In this document: positions 10,170 through 19,051 of the stretch, one piece after another | How positions within the stretch are numbered: the stretch's first letter is position 1 | How the letters are laid out: every line of letters begins with the position of its first letter | Assembly (NCBI RefSeq): GCF_001028175.1 | Contig: NZ_AEJF01000231.1 | Span: 1-58,483, forward strand | Direction: 5' to 3' | DNA length: 58,483 nt | Source of the DNA: Caballeronia mineralivorans PML1(12) | GTDB taxonomy: Bacteria > Pseudomonadota > Gammaproteobacteria > Burkholderiales > Burkholderiaceae | Notes under the pieces: model-generated | Told to the model about the DNA's origin: nothing | The model's database searches: none | Seen by the model: the letters and a program-made list of their open reading frames with translations, nothing else | Program-made: the position numbers and the translations under genes

Positions 10170-11693
10170 TTACTTCCAGCTGGCTTCATAGAAGCGCGGC
10201 AGTTCGTCCGGATACGCCTTGAAATTCAGATCGGACGTGAACGCGTAATTGGTCGAGTACGAAAACAGTGGCGCCCAGTAAGCCTGCTCGCTGATCCGCT
10301 TGAGCGCCGTCGCGTAGTCCGCCTTGCGCACGGCTCCATCGTTAGACGAATCGGCGGCGTCGAGTACCTTGATCACGTCCGGATCTTTGGCGCCGTCGTC
10401 GGGACCGCCCTTGAAGAACACGCTGACGAAGGCCGAGGCGTCATTGACCGAGAACGAACCCCACGCCTGGAATGTCATCGGCGTCTTGCCCGAGCGCTGA
10501 GCGGTGCGCAAGGCTGCGTATTGCAAATAATGCAGGCGCGCATTGATCCCGACCTTGCGCAGGTCGCCGATCATCGCCTCAGCATATTCACGCTCGCGAT
10601 ACGCATAGAGATCAGTCTCGAAGCCGTTCGGATAGCCCGCTGCCTTGAGCAGCTCACGCGCCTTCGCCGGGTTGTAGTCGTACTTGACGACAACCGCGTT
10701 ATCGCAGCCGAACTGGGTCCGGAAACAGGGCGCGTAGACCGGCTGGCTGCCGCCGCGCACCAGATCTTTTGTCAGCGCCCCGCGATTGATCGCATAGTTG
10801 ACGGCCTGGCGCACACGCACGTCCTTGAACGGCGAATTCGGGGTCGAGCTGCCGATGGCGTCCATCGACAGATAACCGACCCGCATCGTTTCGCCGCCGA
10901 TCACGCTCAGGTTCGGCATCGCCTTGAGGGAGTCGGCCTGGTCGGCGGGGACACGCCAGATCCAGTCGACCGCGCCGGTCATCAGTTGCGCCGAGCGTGT
11001 TTCCGGATCGGGGATCACCAGGAACTTGATCGTGCCGATCTTCGGCGTGCCGAGCGGACTGTCCTTGAAGTAGCCGGTGTTCTTGACCATCGTCACGCCG
11101 ACACCCGGCGTGACGATGGTGATCTTGTAGGGGCCGGTACCGACCGGCGCCTTGCTGAACCCTTCGAGCCCGACCTTTTTGAAGTACGCGGCCGGATAGA
11201 TCGGCGTCGGGCCGGACAGATACTCCAGCGCGGCCGGAAACGGTGCTTTCAGCAGGATGCGCACCTGGTAGTCGCCGACCTTCTCGGCGCCCTTGATCCA
11301 GTCGACGTTCTGTCGCGTGACGACCTTCGAGTCGGGCGACACAACATAGTTGAACGTGAAGACAACGTCATCGGCGGTGAACTTGTCGCCGTTCTGGAAC
11401 GTGACGTCGCGGCGCAGATCGACGAGCATCGAGGTCGGCGATTCCCACTTCCAGGCAGTCGCCAGTTCAGGTTTGTATTGCCCGGTCGACGGGTCGCGGT
11501 AGATCAGCGTGTCCCACACCATGTGCGCGACGATCACGCCTTCGCGCAAGTTGTTGTGATACGGCGAGATGTTTTCCGGTTCGCTGTCCGAGGCATAAAT
11601 CAGCGTGTCGTTGGACTTTCCCGCGAAGGCCTGGCTGGAAAAAAACAGCGAAGCGGCAAGCAACGCCAGCTTGAATCGACCGGCAACATTCAT
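10170..11693 (-). CDS. Family 5 solute-binding protein for peptides
   Basis: From MNVAGRFKLALLAASLFFSS the protein has 507 residues and a clear Sec signal peptide ending QAFA-G. An upstream in-frame ATG at 11738 would bury the signal peptide behind charged residues and is unlikely. The domain pattern of extracellular solute-binding family 5 is present: YASDSEPENISPYHNN, then WKWESPTSMLVDLRRDVTFQNGDKFTADDVVF, and VRQAVNYAINR near residue 290. It should deliver peptides or related compounds to the DppBC-like channel. It is the first gene of the operon and faces a divergent LysR gene, its likely regulator. Confidence 0.88.
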   Translation of the reverse strand: MNVAGRFKLALLAASLFFSSQAFAGKSNDTLIYASDSEPENISPYHNNLREGVIVAHMVWDTLIYRDPSTGQYKPELATAWKWESPTSMLVDLRRDVTFQNGDKFTADDVVFTFNYVVSPDSKVVTRQNVDWIKGAEKVGDYQVRILLKAPFPAALEYLSGPTPIYPAAYFKKVGLEGFSKAPVGTGPYKITIVTPGVGVTMVKNTGYFKDSPLGTPKIGTIKFLVIPDPETRSAQLMTGAVDWIWRVPADQADSLKAMPNLSVIGGETMRVGYLSMDAIGSSTPNSPFKDVRVRQAVNYAINRGALTKDLVRGGSQPVYAPCFRTQFGCDNAVVVKYDYNPAKARELLKAAGYPNGFETDLYAYREREYAEAMIGDLRKVGINARLHYLQYAALRTAQRSGKTPMTFQAWGSFSVNDASAFVSVFFKGGPDDGAKDPDVIKVLDAADSSNDGAVRKADYATALKRISEQAYWAPLFSYSTNYAFTSDLNFKAYPDELPRFYEASWK

Positions 11694-11851
11694 CGTCTGA
11701 CTCCTGTGGAAAGGGCTGCGCTTTAACGCTCGGCCCACTTTCGGCGGGTTTTCTGAGTCAAGACTAAACGCTGAATTTTGTCGCGACTATCATCGAAACA
11801 ATAATCGCCCGTTGCCGAATCGGCATCGCAGATGCGCTCGAATGGACCAGA

Positions 11852-12754
11852 ATGAAACATCACCATTTGCAGGAGACCGCGCTACGCTATTTTCTCGAGG
11901 TCGTGCGTACCGGTTCGATCAGCGAGGCTTCCACGCGCCTGAACGTCGCCAGTTCCGCGATCAGCCGCCAGATCGCGGGCCTCGAGCAAGCGCTCGGCAC
12001 GCCACTGTTCGAACGGCGGCCGCGCGGGATGATCGCGAGCGCCGCCGGCGAAATGCTCGCAGCGTTTGCGTTCCGCACGGCGCTGGAAGCGGACCGCCTG
12101 GTGCAGGACATCGACGCGCTGCATGGCTTGCGACGCGGCCAGGTGCGGGTCGCTACATCGGAAGGGTTCGCCATCGAATTCCTGCCGCAGGCGATGGCCG
12201 ACTTTCGCGGGAAGTATCCGGGCATCGTGTTCCAGATGCTCGTCAGTGCGCCGGCGGAAGTCACGCGGCGGGTGCGCGAAGGCGAGACGGACATAGGCGT
12301 GACCTTCAGCCGGACCACGCAAAGCGAAATCAAGGTCGAGTCCCGGCAGGCGGCGCCGATGATGGCCGTGATGCGCTGCGGCCATCCGCTCGCGCGCTTC
12401 GAGACCTTGTCGCTGTCGCAAATGAGCGAATATCCGCTCGCCCTGCCCGATACTGGCACGACCATCCGGCAACTCTTTGATATTGTCGTGGGGCAGCAGC
12501 GGCTGACGCTCGAACCGGCGGTCGTCAGCAACTATGTCGAGGCGCTGCATAATTTCGCGATCATGTCCGACACCATTTCGATCGCTGCCGAGGTCACGGT
12601 CCGGTACCGTGCGGCGCGGGGTGAACTGGTGATGATCCCGATCCGCGACCGGGGCATGGACGCGCGTCATATAGAAGTGCAGACGCTGGTCGGGCGCACG
12701 TTGCCGATGGTGGTACGACTGTTCCTGGAATTTTTGTGTGGGCGGCTGGGGTAA
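11852..12754 (+). CDS. LysR-family transcriptional regulator
   Basis: The 300-residue protein has an N-terminal winged helix (residues 5 to 65, with TGSISEASTRLNVASSAISRQIAGLE as helix-turn-helix) and a LysR effector-binding domain from about residue 90. It is divergent from the peptide transporter operon, with 158 bases between the start codons, which is the classical LysR layout. It most likely controls the transporter-peptidase operon in response to the imported compound. No effector can be named from sequence. Confidence 0.88.
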   Translation: MKHHHLQETALRYFLEVVRTGSISEASTRLNVASSAISRQIAGLEQALGTPLFERRPRGMIASAAGEMLAAFAFRTALEADRLVQDIDALHGLRRGQVRVATSEGFAIEFLPQAMADFRGKYPGIVFQMLVSAPAEVTRRVREGETDIGVTFSRTTQSEIKVESRQAAPMMAVMRCGHPLARFETLSLSQMSEYPLALPDTGTTIRQLFDIVVGQQRLTLEPAVVSNYVEALHNFAIMSDTISIAAEVTVRYRAARGELVMIPIRDRGMDARHIEVQTLVGRTLPMVVRLFLEFLCGRLG

Positions 12755-12849
12755 CACCGGTTCCGCTTTACGCGACGTTAGTCAGATGAGCGGGAATTCC
12801 GTTTTGCTTAACGCCCGTACATGGCGGACTCACCGATGCAACACGTACC

Positions 12850-12885
12850 ACTCCGTGCCGGTGCATTCGGGCAGCGGCACGGAGT
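12850..12885. terminator. Hairpin between convergent lysR and phnM
   Basis: ACTCCGTGCC at 12850-12859 pairs perfectly with GGCACGGAGT at 12876-12885 across a 16-base loop. It lies between the stop of the LysR gene and the stop of phnM. No long T tract follows on either strand, so termination is likely but not certain. Confidence 0.45.
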
Positions 12886-12916
12886 TGTCCTTCATGCGGC
12901 TCGGGCGATCAAGCGA

Positions 12917-14050
12917 TCACGCGACACGTCTGCCTTCCAGGAACGTGGCACGCGGAACCGGCAGGCGGTCCGCCATCGCAACGCGCACGAAGTCGGCCCT
13001 GAGCCCCGGAGCAATCGCGCCACGATCCGTGAGCCCCGCCGCCTTGGCCGGCGCCGACGAGATCGTGCGGATAGCCTGGGGCAGTGTCCAGCCGGCCTTA
13101 TCGACGAGTTCGAACGTGGCGGTCAGCAGACTCGACGGCACGTAGTCCGACGACAGGATGTCGAGCAGCCCCGCTTTCGCCATGTCGAGTGCGGACACAT
13201 TGCCCGAGTGCGAGCCACCCCGCACGACGTTCGGCGCACCCATGATCGTCGCAATGCCATGATCCTTGGCCGCCTGCGCGGCAGGCAGGGTCGTGGGAAA
13301 TTCGGCGAGGACGATACCGTCATCCACGGCTTCCAGCACGTGCTCGATGGACGTGTCGTCGTGACTCGCGAGTGGCACACCCAGAGTTCTGCAACGCGAG
13401 ACGATCTCGCTACGATGAACCCGCGCGTATCGGTGCTGGTCGTCAGTCAGTTCATTGAGCACCGTGCTCGCGTGTTCGTCGGTCCATTTGCCATGGCGCT
13501 CCTGATACCGGCGCCACTGGGCCGGGTCGTGCCATTGGCGCTGGCCAGGCGTATGGTCCATCACCGAGACCAGCCGCAGCAACGAGTGCGAGCAGAGTCC
13601 GTCGAAGACTTCGATGACGTCGGCCGCCGCGACTTCGCATCGCAGATGCAGGAAGTGGTCGACGCGCAGCAGCCCAAGCCCCGCCAGCCGCTCGATCGAC
13701 CGAGCGCAGTTGGTCTGGATTTCCTTACCGCGCACGCCGACGCCTCCGCGCGAGCCGATCCCGAGTGCATCGAAGACGGTCGTGATGCCTGCAGTCGCCA
13801 CCTGGGCGTCGTGCACAAGGATGGCTGAGTCGTGATTCCACAACACGCCCGGACGCGGCGCGATATGCTTTTCGATGTTGTCGGTATGCAGCTCGACCAG
13901 TCCGGGCAACAGGTAGTCGCCACCCCAGTCCTCGGCTTCGCTCACCGAGGTCGTGCCGGGCGCGACTTCCGCAATGCGGCCGTCGGCTATCCGTACCACG
14001 CCCGTGAACTCTTCATCGCGAGTAACGATGCGCGCGTTTTTGATCAGCAT
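12917..14050 (-). CDS. phnM: PhnM, ribose 1-methylphosphonate 5-triphosphate diphosphatase
   Basis: This 377-residue amidohydrolase-superfamily enzyme removes pyrophosphate from alpha-D-ribose 1-methylphosphonate 5-triphosphate, the step before C-P bond cleavage. Metal-binding residues are visible in LPGLVELHTDNIEKH near residue 50 and in later His residues (VDHFLHLRCEV; PLASHDD). The length matches E. coli PhnM. It overlaps phnL by seven bases and ends the phnGHIJKLM operon. The product is cytoplasmic. Confidence 0.93.
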   Translation of the reverse strand: MLIKNARIVTRDEEFTGVVRIADGRIAEVAPGTTSVSEAEDWGGDYLLPGLVELHTDNIEKHIAPRPGVLWNHDSAILVHDAQVATAGITTVFDALGIGSRGGVGVRGKEIQTNCARSIERLAGLGLLRVDHFLHLRCEVAAADVIEVFDGLCSHSLLRLVSVMDHTPGQRQWHDPAQWRRYQERHGKWTDEHASTVLNELTDDQHRYARVHRSEIVSRCRTLGVPLASHDDTSIEHVLEAVDDGIVLAEFPTTLPAAQAAKDHGIATIMGAPNVVRGGSHSGNVSALDMAKAGLLDILSSDYVPSSLLTATFELVDKAGWTLPQAIRTISSAPAKAAGLTDRGAIAPGLRADFVRVAMADRLPVPRATFLEGRRVA

Positions 14051-14835
14051 GTCTGCAAGGTTTCCGTAGTCGTTGCCGCCTGCCCGGCGGGAGCGTTGAG
14101 TTGGATGAGGCGCGTGGCGACACGTTCACGCGTGTCTTCATCATGAAAGATACCGACGATCGCGGCGCCCCGCTCGCGTGCTTCCACAATGAGATCGGCC
14201 ACCACCTGCCGGTTTTCGGCATCGAGGGAAGCCGTGGGTTCATCGAGCAGCAGCAGCGGCTGTTCGGCGATCAGCCCGCGCGCGATATTGATACGTTGTT
14301 GTTCGCCGCCGGAGAACGTGGCGGGTGCCAGCGTCCATAGGCGCCGCGCCACGTTGAGGCGTTCGAGCAGCGCACCCGCCCGTGTCCGCGCTTCTTCCTC
14401 GTCCATGCCGCGCGAGACCAGCGGCTCGCTGACCAGATCAAGCGACGACACGCGCGGGATAGCGCGCAGAAACTGGCTCACGTAGCCCATGGTGGTGCGG
14501 CGCAAGCGGATCACGTCATGCGGCAGCGCATCCGAAAGCGACAGATAGCGCGATGTGCGCCTGTCATCGCGGATAGCGACCGTGCCGCGCGTGAGCAGAT
14601 AGTTGCCATACATACAACGCAGCAACGTGCTCTTGCCGACACCCGAAGGTCCCGACAACACAACACACTCGCCTCGTTCGACATCGAGTGAAACACCACT
14701 CAACGCAGCAATGCGCACGCCACCCTGCTGGTGCAGCGTAAAAGTTTTCTCGATGCCGCGCGCACGCAGCATCAACGTGCCACGTTCAGCAAACGCAAGC
14801 TCGTTGGAAAGATCGGCATTGGCATTCATTGTCAT
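14044..14835 (-). CDS. phnL: PhnL, ABC-type ATPase of the C-P lyase system
   Basis: The 263-residue ATPase has Walker A GPSGVGKST near residue 61, the signature FSGGEQQRINIARGL and Walker B LLLLDEPTASLDAEN. PhnL is not a transporter; it associates with the PhnGHIJ core and is required for phosphonate breakdown. A second ATG at 14829, with GAGG seven bases upstream, may be the true start. The N-terminal extension before LMLRARGIEKTF is slightly longer than in E. coli. It follows phnK after three bases. Confidence 0.92.
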   Translation of the reverse strand: MTMNANADLSNELAFAERGTLMLRARGIEKTFTLHQQGGVRIAALSGVSLDVERGECVVLSGPSGVGKSTLLRCMYGNYLLTRGTVAIRDDRRTSRYLSLSDALPHDVIRLRRTTMGYVSQFLRAIPRVSSLDLVSEPLVSRGMDEEEARTRAGALLERLNVARRLWTLAPATFSGGEQQRINIARGLIAEQPLLLLDEPTASLDAENRQVVADLIVEARERGAAIVGIFHDEDTRERVATRLIQLNAPAGQAATTTETLQTC

Positions 14836-14838
14836 ACC

Positions 14839-15627
14839 TCAAACTGGCAGCACGGACGCAACCAGCGTCTGTGTATAGGGATGTTGCGGGTCATCGAGCA
14901 CCTGGTCGGTCAGCCCGCTCTCCACCACCCGCCCGTCCTTCATCACCATCAGACGATGCGCCAACAAACGCGCGACACCAATATCATGCGTGACAATAAG
15001 GGCAGCCAGATGAAGCTTGGCCGTCAGCGTGCGCAGCAGGTCCAGCAAGCGCGCCTGCACCGATACATCCAGCCCCGCCGTCGGCTCGTCCATGAACACG
15101 AGCCGCGGTTTCGTCACCAGGTTGCGCGCAATCTGAAGCCGCTGCTGCATGCCGCCTGAAAACGCGGAAGGCAGCTCGTCGATACGCGCGGCATCGAGTT
15201 CGACCTGGTTCATCCAGTCGGCGGCTGTTTCGCGAAGCCGCCCGTAATGGCGCGCACCGTTCGCCATCAACGGCTCGCCGATGTTCGCCCCGGCCGACAC
15301 GCCGTGACGCAAACCATCGCGCGCATTCTGATGCACGAAACCCCAGTCGGTACGTGCCAGCATCCTGCGGCGCGGCATGGGCAACTCGAACAGATCGAGT
15401 AGCTCATGCTCCGCGGTGCGATAGTGCAACGCGCCATCGTTCACAGGCGTACGCAATGCGAGCGCATTGAGCAACGTGGATTTCCCCGAGCCGGATTCGC
15501 CGACGATGCAAAGCACCTCGCCCGGATAGATATCGATATCCACATCGACGCAGCCGCCACGTCCGTCGTAGCGCTTCGTGAGTCCGCGGCCGGTGAGCAA
15601 AGGGACTGCGGGTGCCGACGGATTCAT
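14839..15627 (-). CDS. phnK: PhnK, ABC-type ATPase of the C-P lyase complex
   Basis: The 262-residue protein has Walker A GESGSGKST near residue 42, the signature FSGGMQQRLQIARNL and Walker B LVFMDEPTAGLDVS. The insertion LLDLFELPMPRRRMLARTDWGFVHQNARDGLR is typical of PhnK. In the known complex PhnK docks on PhnJ as a dimer and couples ATP turnover to access of the active site. It overlaps phnJ by four bases. Confidence 0.93.
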   Translation of the reverse strand: MNPSAPAVPLLTGRGLTKRYDGRGGCVDVDIDIYPGEVLCIVGESGSGKSTLLNALALRTPVNDGALHYRTAEHELLDLFELPMPRRRMLARTDWGFVHQNARDGLRHGVSAGANIGEPLMANGARHYGRLRETAADWMNQVELDAARIDELPSAFSGGMQQRLQIARNLVTKPRLVFMDEPTAGLDVSVQARLLDLLRTLTAKLHLAALIVTHDIGVARLLAHRLMVMKDGRVVESGLTDQVLDDPQHPYTQTLVASVLPV

Positions 15628-16493
15628 ACGCCCTCCTGAGCAGCGCGACGCTCCTGACAGTAGTCGCTGTCAGAGCACACGAACATGCGTGCGCCCGCGT
15701 CGTCCACAATCATCTCGTCGAGGAAACTCTTGTGAGAGCCGCATAACGCGCATTCGTGATCCCAGTGCTGGATGCTGAACGGATGATCCTCGAAATCGAG
15801 GCTCTTCACCTTCGTGTAAGGCGGAATCGCGTAGATGCGGCGTTCGCGGCCCGCCCCGAAAAGTTGCAGCGCGGGGTTCATGTGCATCTTCGGGTTATCG
15901 AACTTGGGGATCGGCGACGGCGACGTGAGGTAACGGTCGTTGACGAGCACCGGGTAATCGTAGGTCGTCGCAATGCTGCCGTGCTGGACGATGTCCTCGT
16001 AATACTTTACGTTGATCAGCCCATAATCGGCCAGCGCATGAAGCTTGCGGCACTCGGTCACGCGTGGTTCCAGCCGGAACAACGGCTCGGGCATGGGCAC
16101 CTGGTACACGATGATCTGCGCTTCGGTCAGCGGCGTTTCCGGAATCCGGTGACGGGTCTGGACAATGGACGCTTCAGCCGTGCGTGTCGTCGTCGCGATG
16201 CCGGCCGTGCGCGCAAAAAAGCGGCGGATATTCACGGCGTTGGTGGTTTCATCGGAACCCTGGTCGATCACCTTCAGCGTGTCGCTGCGCCCGATGATCG
16301 CGGACGTGACCTGCAATCCACCCGTTCCCCAGCCATACGGCAAGGGCATTTCACGCGACGCAAACGGGACTTGATACCCCGGCACCGCGACGGCTTTCAG
16401 AAGCGCGCGACGGATCATGCGCTTGGTTTGTTCGTCGAGGTAGGCGAAGTTATACCCCTCGGCCGTAGCACTTTCTTCGATACGCGCATTCAT
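15624..16493 (-). CDS. phnJ: PhnJ, radical-SAM C-P lyase
   Basis: This 289-residue enzyme breaks the carbon-phosphorus bond of ribose 1-methylphosphonate 5-phosphate and releases methane for methylphosphonate. The atypical iron-sulfur motif is intact: CALC (Cys248, Cys251), then VCSDSDYC (Cys273, Cys279), with spacings of 3, 22 and 6 that equal Cys241/244/266/272 of E. coli PhnJ. The first three bind the cluster and the last forms the thiyl radical. The N-terminal part (GYNFAYLDEQTKRMIRRALLKAVAVPGYQVPF) is strongly conserved. It overlaps phnI by four bases. Confidence 0.96.
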   Translation of the reverse strand: MNARIEESATAEGYNFAYLDEQTKRMIRRALLKAVAVPGYQVPFASREMPLPYGWGTGGLQVTSAIIGRSDTLKVIDQGSDETTNAVNIRRFFARTAGIATTTRTAEASIVQTRHRIPETPLTEAQIIVYQVPMPEPLFRLEPRVTECRKLHALADYGLINVKYYEDIVQHGSIATTYDYPVLVNDRYLTSPSPIPKFDNPKMHMNPALQLFGAGRERRIYAIPPYTKVKSLDFEDHPFSIQHWDHECALCGSHKSFLDEMIVDDAGARMFVCSDSDYCQERRAAQEGV

Positions 16494-17647
16494 GCGGCGT
16501 TCTCCTCACTGGGCTCTTGCTGCACGTGCGGCACCTGCTGCTCGTGCAGCGCTTCTTTCTCCATGCCTGCACGCAGGCGCCGCAGCAACTCGAGTTCGGA
16601 CTGGAAGTCGACGTAGTGCGGCAGTTTCAGATGCTGCACAAAGCCAGATGCTTCCACGTTGTCGCTGTGATAAAGCACGAACTCAGGGTCTTGTGTAGGC
16701 GCCGCAACCGTCTCGCCGAGTTCTTGCGCGCGCAGTGCGCGGTCGACCAGCGCCATTGCCATGGCCTTGCGTTCCGAGTGGCCGAATGCGAGGCCATAAC
16801 CCTGCGTGAAGGTGGGCGGCACCTTGCTGCTGCCGGCAAACTGATTGATCATCTGGCACTCGGTGATTTCTATATCGCCGATCTCCACCGCGAATCCCAA
16901 CTCCTCGATCTCCAGTTCCACGGCAACTTCACCGTGGCGAATCTCGCCGGCGAACGGATGGCTGTTGGCATAACCGCGTTGCGTGGCGTAACCGACGGCA
17001 AGCAGGAAACCCTCATCGGCGCGGGCGAGATTCTGGAGACGGACCGGGCGCTCGACGGGAAACATCAAGGGCTCACGCGAGAGATCGCCGGGTTCGGGCG
17101 CGTCGTCGTGCATCTTTTCCTGCTCGATCAAACCCTCCTTGTCGAGCAGCGCGAGCACGCGTGGCATCGCTTCTTGCTTCGCTTCCTGCTTCGATGCAGA
17201 CGCGCTCTTGGTATCAGTGTTGCAGGCACGCGACCCACCTTCGGCGAGCAGGCTGAAGTCGAGCAGACGTTGCGTGTAATCGTAGGTGCCCCCGAGCATC
17301 TGTCCGCCCGGGATGTCCTTGAACGCGGCCGAAATGCGCCGCTCCACCTGCATGGCTTGCGTGTCGAGCGGCATCGTGTAACCGAAGCGAGGCAGCGTCG
17401 TGCGATACGCCCGCAGCAGGAAAATAGCTTCCACAAGATCGCCCGCTGCCTGCTTGATCGCCAGCGCAGCAAGCTCTTCGTCGTAGACCGAACCTTCGGT
17501 CATGACGCGTGCGACGGCAAGCCGAAGTTGCTCGCGAATCTGGTCGACGCTGAGTTCCGCGAACGCTTCATCGCCCCGCCGGTTGACCGCGAGCAAGTCC
17601 CATGAACGTTCTATGGCGCGTTCTCCGCCTTTGACTGCGACGTACAT
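16490..17647 (-). CDS. phnI: PhnI, C-P lyase complex nucleosidase subunit
   Basis: The ATG at 17647 overlaps the phnH stop by one base (TGATG) and opens a 385-residue protein beginning MYVAVKGGERAIERSWDLL, the PhnI start. A frame reaching 17725 runs into phnH and was rejected. PhnI displaces adenine from ATP to attach the phosphonate to C1 of ribose, in complex with PhnG, PhnH and PhnL. Length and the central GGQMLGGTYDYTQRLLDFSL block match the family. Confidence 0.94.
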   Translation of the reverse strand: MYVAVKGGERAIERSWDLLAVNRRGDEAFAELSVDQIREQLRLAVARVMTEGSVYDEELAALAIKQAAGDLVEAIFLLRAYRTTLPRFGYTMPLDTQAMQVERRISAAFKDIPGGQMLGGTYDYTQRLLDFSLLAEGGSRACNTDTKSASASKQEAKQEAMPRVLALLDKEGLIEQEKMHDDAPEPGDLSREPLMFPVERPVRLQNLARADEGFLLAVGYATQRGYANSHPFAGEIRHGEVAVELEIEELGFAVEIGDIEITECQMINQFAGSSKVPPTFTQGYGLAFGHSERKAMAMALVDRALRAQELGETVAAPTQDPEFVLYHSDNVEASGFVQHLKLPHYVDFQSELELLRRLRAGMEKEALHEQQVPHVQQEPSEENAA

Positions 17648-18303
17648 CAGGCCACCTCCACGCGAGTCGTGCGCGGCAAGCCGATAACCGATCCGCCATG
17701 CACGAAATAACAGTCGATACCGCAAGGAAACTCGCTCGCCAGCAGTGCGCGCTCGTGCCAGAACGAAGCCGGCACGCTTGCGATACGCACGGTCTGCTTG
17801 TCGCGGATACCGGGTCCACGCCAGGTCATCGGCGTGCCATGCTCAAGCGAATCCACGCGGATAAACAGCATCGCGCCGCTCTCCGGCGTCTCGGGGTCGC
17901 CAAGCGAGAAGGCATCGAGCGGCGGCATGGATCCCGCATCGTGCAGATAGGCGAACACTGCTTGCGCGAGATCGAGCGTCAGCGGTGCACCGGTGTGGAA
18001 GCGCAGCGCATCGCTCAACCCGCGATGTTCATGCTGCAACAGCACGGGCGTCGAGTAGTCGGCGAGCGCGAGCAGCGCGGCGAATGCGGCCATCGGAACG
18101 TGCGTGCCGCCATCCTGCTCAAAGCCGGGCAGCACGGCATCGATCGATACGATCTTGCCGGGTCGGGAAAGCGCATCCAGCAATGCACGAAACACCCCCT
18201 GGGAATCATGGACGGTGTCGCTGAAACCCGGCGTAAGCGTAGCGAGATCGATACCGGCCGCGTTCGAACCGTGCAGGGTTGTTGAAAGCTTGTCAGGTAA
18301 CAT
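17647..18303 (-). CDS. phnH: PhnH, C-P lyase complex subunit
   Basis: The 218-residue protein has the PhnH pattern, including DTVHDSQGVFRALLDALSRPGKI near residue 28 and LEHGTPMTWRGPGI near residue 150. PhnH lies at the periphery of the PhnGHIJ core and is needed for nucleophilic attack on ATP together with PhnG and PhnI. It shares one base with phnG upstream and one with phnI downstream. There are no membrane segments or signal peptide. Confidence 0.93.
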   Translation of the reverse strand: MLPDKLSTTLHGSNAAGIDLATLTPGFSDTVHDSQGVFRALLDALSRPGKIVSIDAVLPGFEQDGGTHVPMAAFAALLALADYSTPVLLQHEHRGLSDALRFHTGAPLTLDLAQAVFAYLHDAGSMPPLDAFSLGDPETPESGAMLFIRVDSLEHGTPMTWRGPGIRDKQTVRIASVPASFWHERALLASEFPCGIDCYFVHGGSVIGLPRTTRVEVA

Positions 18304-18794
18304 CAGTCGCCCCTCACCATCGTAAAGAATTCCACCTTCGTGGCCGCAGCCCGAGCCTGTTTCTGCGCCCGGCTTTCTGTGATCCGCGCAGCGAGCGGCG
18401 CCAGCAAGTGCTCGTGCATCCGGGCTTCGAAGGCTGGCGTCTGCAGGAGCGCATCGGCGAGCGCGGCAAGTGTCGCGCGCTCCTTGTCCCGACCCATGTG
18501 AACAGCGACACCGACAGCGGCCCGCCCCTCGCGCACCCGCAACCGAAGCGTCGCGCGGGTCACGGTCACTTCGCCGAGATTGAAGGCGTCCCCAGTGCCG
18601 CCAACGCGCCCACGCACCATGGCAAGACCGATATCGGGCGCGCGCAGCCAGTCGAACTCAGGCGGCGCAACGCCGTCCAGTGCCGTATCGAGGGCCTCTT
18701 TCATCCTGGCGCGCGGCGTGCGCGCCAGGATCGCCAGCCACTCCTGCCGCGTCGCGAGACCCGACGGCGCAGACGTCTGCGCAAATGTACTCAT
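18303..18794 (-). CDS. phnG: PhnG, C-P lyase complex subunit
   Basis: From the ATG at 18794 the protein has 163 residues and carries the PhnG core: RQEWLAILARTPRARMKEAL, IGLAMVRGRVGGTGDAFNLGEV and ATLRLREG-like strands. The longer open frame to 18995 reads through the promoter region and has no homologous sequence, so the shorter start is preferred. It is the first gene of phnGHIJKLM. The 250 bases to phnF contain the proposed Pho box and CTAG palindrome. Confidence 0.92.
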   Translation of the reverse strand: MSTFAQTSAPSGLATRQEWLAILARTPRARMKEALDTALDGVAPPEFDWLRAPDIGLAMVRGRVGGTGDAFNLGEVTVTRATLRLRVREGRAAVGVAVHMGRDKERATLAALADALLQTPAFEARMHEHLLAPLAARITESRAQKQARAAATKVEFFTMVRGD

Positions 18795-18922
18795 GGTCCT
18801 ACCTCTTCCATAAAAGGGCGCTAAGGGAACGATAAGGGCACGACGCAGGGCACGATAAAAGCGCCGCGTCCGTGATTTCGTCGTGCCGTCCAGCCTGAAC
18901 GCTACTAGAATAGTCATCCGGT

Positions 18923-18932
18923 CGTCTAGACG
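18923..18932. promoter_or_regulatory. CGTCTAGACG palindrome upstream of phnG
   Basis: A perfect 10-base palindrome lies between divergent phnG and phnF. A nine-of-ten copy lies upstream of phnC at 24021-24030. It is a candidate PhnF operator by position and repetition. The tetramer CTAG is generally rare in bacterial DNA, which makes the recurrence more notable. Confidence 0.5.
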
Positions 18933-19017
18933 TTTGTGCAACCGGACAAAAAAAACTTCATAGCGCCCTGCTTTCACATTTCCGCCATCGGCCACGCACT
19001 ACAATGCCGAAGACGAT

Positions 19018-19051
19018 ATTCAAACCGACAGGAATGACAGCGACATGACAT
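19018..19051 (-). promoter_or_regulatory. Pho-box-like repeat and -10 for phnG operon
   Basis: On the minus strand ATGTCAT-GTCG-CTGTCAT (19051 down to 19034) is a 7-4-7 direct repeat close to the PhoB consensus CTGTCAT-N4-CTGTCAT. After exactly 10 bases comes TTGAAT (19023-19018) as a possible -10. The box overlaps the phnF start codon. A transcript from here would have a leader of about 215 bases before phnG. Confidence 0.5.

Noticed and set aside
10134..11726. A 530-codon plus-strand open frame over the peptide-binding protein gene
   Set aside because: It is antisense to a gene with signal peptide and clear family 5 motifs. Its translation is Arg/His/Asp-rich as expected for the complement of high-GC coding DNA.
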